This document shows, one piece after another, positions 61,156 to 64,000 of a stretch of DNA of 64,000 nucleotides; within the stretch, counting starts at the first letter, position 1, and every line of letters starts with the position of its first letter. The notes below the pieces were generated by a model. It did no database searches. It was not told the origin of the DNA and saw only the letters and a list, made by a program, of their open reading frames with translations. The DNA comes from Heterostelium multicystogenum (Eukaryota; Evosea; Eumycetozoa; Acytosteliales; Acytosteliaceae). The stretch covers positions 1 to 64,000 of the forward strand of contig RCNN01000093.1 of the NCBI GenBank assembly GCA_003667245.1. Reading direction: 5' to 3'. A program made the translations under genes and the position numbers.

Positions 61156-63817
61156 ATGATTGCTGGATTGACTACAACTGAAGTAGATGATGAAGATTTG
61201 ATAAGATGTACTAATGATGATGACCAACAAGACAATGATGGTGACAATAATGTTGGTGAGGATGTCGATGATTCAACTGATGGTAGTTTAAAGAAAAGAA
61301 AGAGATCTCCAACATCATCTTCTACTACTACAAATACAACAACTACGACTACGACCACATCAAGCTCTGCTAGTGTAAGAGCAAAAGACGATAAAGAAAA
61401 AGATGTAAAGATTACTTTTGGTAAAGGATGGAAGTAGGTTAAAGAATTGCAAAAAAAGAGTTTGATGGATGCCTTAATGAAGAATCATACTGACTTACTT
61501 TATTTATTGAATGAAATCCAATGGTTTGTTAATTATGGCAGTTCATTGACATTGACGGTTTTATCTGTAAGCTCAGCTGCTGAACAGAAACAACAGCAGC
61601 AACAGCAACAGCAGCAACAAAATATGCTGCCTGTCGTCATGGGTGGCGTGTTCAATAAGAAGAAACAAGATTATTTCGATAAGTTCAAGGCACTTTTGCT
61701 CAAGGAGATGACTGCCGATAAGACACAGATTGAACGAAGACTTATGCGATGTGGAATTAAATATCTGGTTGCAAATGGATTGGCAGTTGCAAACTTGACT
61801 GCTCATCTCGATGGTCGACTGTTCGACGAGATCATCGTTAGATTCGAATCGAAATCAACTCTGAATACATCCTACGATGGCAATGAAGGCGGCGGAGCTG
61901 CAGCAAGCAGTCACAGTGCGCCGCTGCTCAAGATAAAGATAGGTGATCCTGTTATCATCAGCAGACACAACCCATTGTATGATGACAATGTATATGAAGG
62001 AATGATGTTGGAAATCAATGGATCATCGATTAAAGTGTCGATTAAACTTCAACAGAAGCAAGATGGTTCAATTTTTAGGAATAGCAAGCCATGGAGAATC
62101 GACTATGGAATCAACAGAGTCACCACACAGCGAATGATGGACGCTCTGCAAGCAATCAATTCAAGCCAAATCCTCTATAGAACTAAACTCTATGACATTC
62201 TACTGAATCATCTCAAAGGAAAAACAATCGAACAAGCATCATCAACCTATATCAATGTTTTCCAGCAATCCTCATCAACTGCTTCAACTTCTACTTCAGC
62301 AAAAAACAAAGATGATGAGACTTCTTTAACACCACCTGACTTTGATAGTTGGAAACTGAACTCTTCGCAGAAAAATGCAATTTTGTCCAGTGTCAAGCGA
62401 CGTGTAAGTTTGATACAAGGTCCACCTGGCACCGGCAAGTCAACAACTGCTATACATTTGGTCAAACTGCTCTGTCATATCAAGGCGAGGGCGGCAAGTC
62501 GTGATCCAGGTGGAACGGGATGGAACCAAAAGATTCTAGTAACTTCATATACCAATACAGGAGTTGATAATTTATTGGAGGGATTGGTCAAAAACAATGT
62601 AAAAGTACTTAGACTTGGACATAGCTCTAGTGTAAGGCATGATCTTTTAGACGCAACCCTCGATCATCATCTCGAGCAAGCCGTACGTCATTATGAACAA
62701 TCACCAAATTACAATCCAGAACATGTTGCAAACATCGAGCGAGAAACAAAAGCAAAGTTACTTAGCCAAGTCGATGTCATCTGCACAACCTGTATTGCCT
62801 CAGGACATCCTATCTTGGCAAATGAACGATTCCCAATTGTTATTGTTGATGAAGCAACACAAGCAACTGAACCTGCAATTTTGGTGCCACTATTAAAACA
62901 ATCAGAACAACTCTTCTTATTTGGTGATCAAAATCAATTATGTCCAACTATATTTACAAGAGAAGCGGAAGAAGGTGGATTATCAGTTGGTCTTTTCCAG
63001 CGATTGGCCAACGATATTACGCCATTCTTCTTAGAGGAGCAGTACAGAATGCATTCGAAGCTGTTGGAGTTTCCAAATAAATTCATTTATGGTGGCAAAC
63101 TAAAGACTGGAATTAGCGATCAAGACAGAAAGATACCAAAGGGGTTTGAATGGCCACGCGAAAACTGTCCTGTTGCTTTTGTCGATGTTTCTGGAAAAGA
63201 AGACATCCATAGCTATTCATATATGAATACATTAGAGGCACGCGAAATTGTTAGAATACTAAAAGATTTTATTAAATCAAACCAAGATCTTACTATGGAC
63301 AGCTTTGGAATCATCACACCCTACTCTTCACAAGCAAAGTTGATTTGCAATCTTCTTAGATCGGAATATAAAACACTTCCAACAGTAGCCACTGTTGACT
63401 CATTCCAAGGACGTGAGAAGGAAATCATTTTAGTATCTACGGTACGTTCAAACACAAGCGGTCGAGTTGGTTTCTTAAATGATTGGAGAAGATTAAATGT
63501 TTCACTCACCAGAGCAAGACGTGGTATGGTCATAGTTGGCAACAAAACAAACACTGGAGACATGTCAATGCGAGAAATGGAATCAATATATTCAATGGTG
63601 TATTGATGAATCACTTATTATAAAACCTTCAATACAACCAATTCAAAATATAAACCATGAAAATAATACCAATAGCACTAACAATAACAATAACAAAGAG
63701 GAAAAAAGCAAAAACAACAACAATAACAACAACAAAAAGAAAGACAAGAAAAAACAAAACACTTTAAATCAAAAGGACCTGAGAATAAACATCAGAAGAA
63801 GGCCAAAAGCTAGCTAA
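61156..63817 (+). CDS. Upf1/IGHMBP2-family SF1 helicase
   Basis: RNA/DNA helicase of superfamily 1B. Motifs appear in order: GPPGTGKST (I, about 62419-62445), SYTNTGVDNLL (Ia), VDEATQATEPA (II, about 62848-62880), FGDQNQLCPT (III, about 62920-62950), EEQYRMH (IV), ATVDSFQGREKEIILVSTVR (V, about 63391-63450) and NVSLTRARRGMVIVGN (VI, about 63496-63543). The N-terminus is Asp- and Ser/Thr-rich with a basic KKRKR, a possible nuclear signal. An in-frame TAG at 61435-61437 separates this part from the helicase core, which could alternatively start at the Met near 61465. A polyQ run sits at about 61588-61620. Near 63545 a slip turns the frame from a premature stop (63606) into LETCQCEKWNQYIQWCIDES, the usual family end, followed by an Asn/Lys tail to 63817. 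No introns are seen. Confidence 0.87.
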
Positions 63818-63881
63818 AACAAGGCCACTGTTAAATACATTACAAGTTGGAATGTGCATTCGGGTTAATTAAAAAAAAAGT

Positions 63882-64000
63882 TTATTGTTGGAGATTATTT
63901 GCTGTATTTTTACTTCCGGAAGTTGCCGGAAGCTTCACAACTGGTTGTATCTTTTTGTAGGATGATGGGTGTGGTGCAAAAGATGTGGTTTTACTCGTTG
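63882..64000 (-). CDS. C-terminal end of an unidentified gene (partial)
   Basis: An open minus-strand frame enters from the right edge and reads TSKTTSFAPHPSSYKKIQPV then VKLPATSGSKNTANNLQQ, with a stop at 63882-63884. Composition is protein-like and the position, convergent with the helicase gene, is sensible. Too little is present to name it. Confidence 0.4.
   Translation of the reverse strand, partial: TSKTTSFAPHPSSYKKIQPVVKLPATSGSKNTANNLQQ

Overview
The window looks like nuclear DNA of a dictyostelid social amoeba (Amoebozoa). Three things point there: AT-rich intergenic DNA around short GT-AG introns, poly-Asn, poly-Gln, poly-Thr and poly-Asp tracts inside proteins, and lineage-typical families (FNIP-repeat F-box-like proteins, a ComC-like adhesion protein, a Roco kinase, ankyrin proteins with repeated NRTEG motifs). 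The species cannot be fixed from the sequence. Many real genes are split into adjacent frames by one-base slips, often beside homopolymer runs. Most of these are probably consensus errors rather than pseudogenes, so I annotate whole genes across them and note the breaks.

Layout. 0.1-1.2 kb: 3' part of an ORC2 gene. 1.4-2.8 kb (-): protein with a cortactin-like acidic start, 19-residue YDQ repeats and a C-terminal SH3. 3.2-4.3 kb (-): membrane/coiled-coil protein. 5.8-9.7 kb: ComC-like LRR-IPT-EGF surface protein, with about one LRR per exon. 11.3-12.4 kb (-): BRCT protein. 12.5-15.4 kb (-): M1 aminopeptidase (psaA-like) with an N-terminal membrane segment. 16.6-17.6 kb: TLC-domain membrane protein. 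17.8-19.1 kb (-): RNase P/MRP subunit Rpp40. 20.5-22.6 kb: intact intronless hemocyanin/prophenoloxidase-like gene. 22.7-26.1 kb (-): two tandem FNIP genes. 26.4-27.0 kb: small secreted protein. 27.3-30.3 kb: VPS52. 30.5-31.7 kb: J-domain membrane protein. 32.1-33.4 kb: Sec12/PREB. 33.4-37.3 kb: long gene-free stretch. 37.3-42.8 kb: Roco kinase with two DEP-like domains. 43.2-45.0 kb: coiled-coil gene followed by repeats and a decayed partial copy of its 3' end. 45.1-47.0 kb (-): ankyrin protein. 47.9-48.9 kb: SRP receptor beta. 49.3-51.2 kb: decayed hAT transposase. 51.4-52.8 kb: third FNIP-like gene. 53.1-60.9 kb (-): very large multidomain gene. 61.2-63.8 kb: Upf1-family helicase, divergent from it. 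The right edge carries the C-terminus of another gene (-).

The most striking locus is 53.1-60.9 kb. The frames read as one protein with an Asn-rich N-terminus, a CLU-type domain, a TPR-like helical region, leucine-rich repeats running straight into a ubiquitin-conjugating (E2) domain that keeps its catalytic Cys, then a long conserved tail. A predicted recognition module fused to an E2 suggests a single-chain ubiquitylation factor. Several other genes belong to the secretory and endosomal system (Sec12, SRPRB, VPS52), but nothing suggests that they form a functional cluster.
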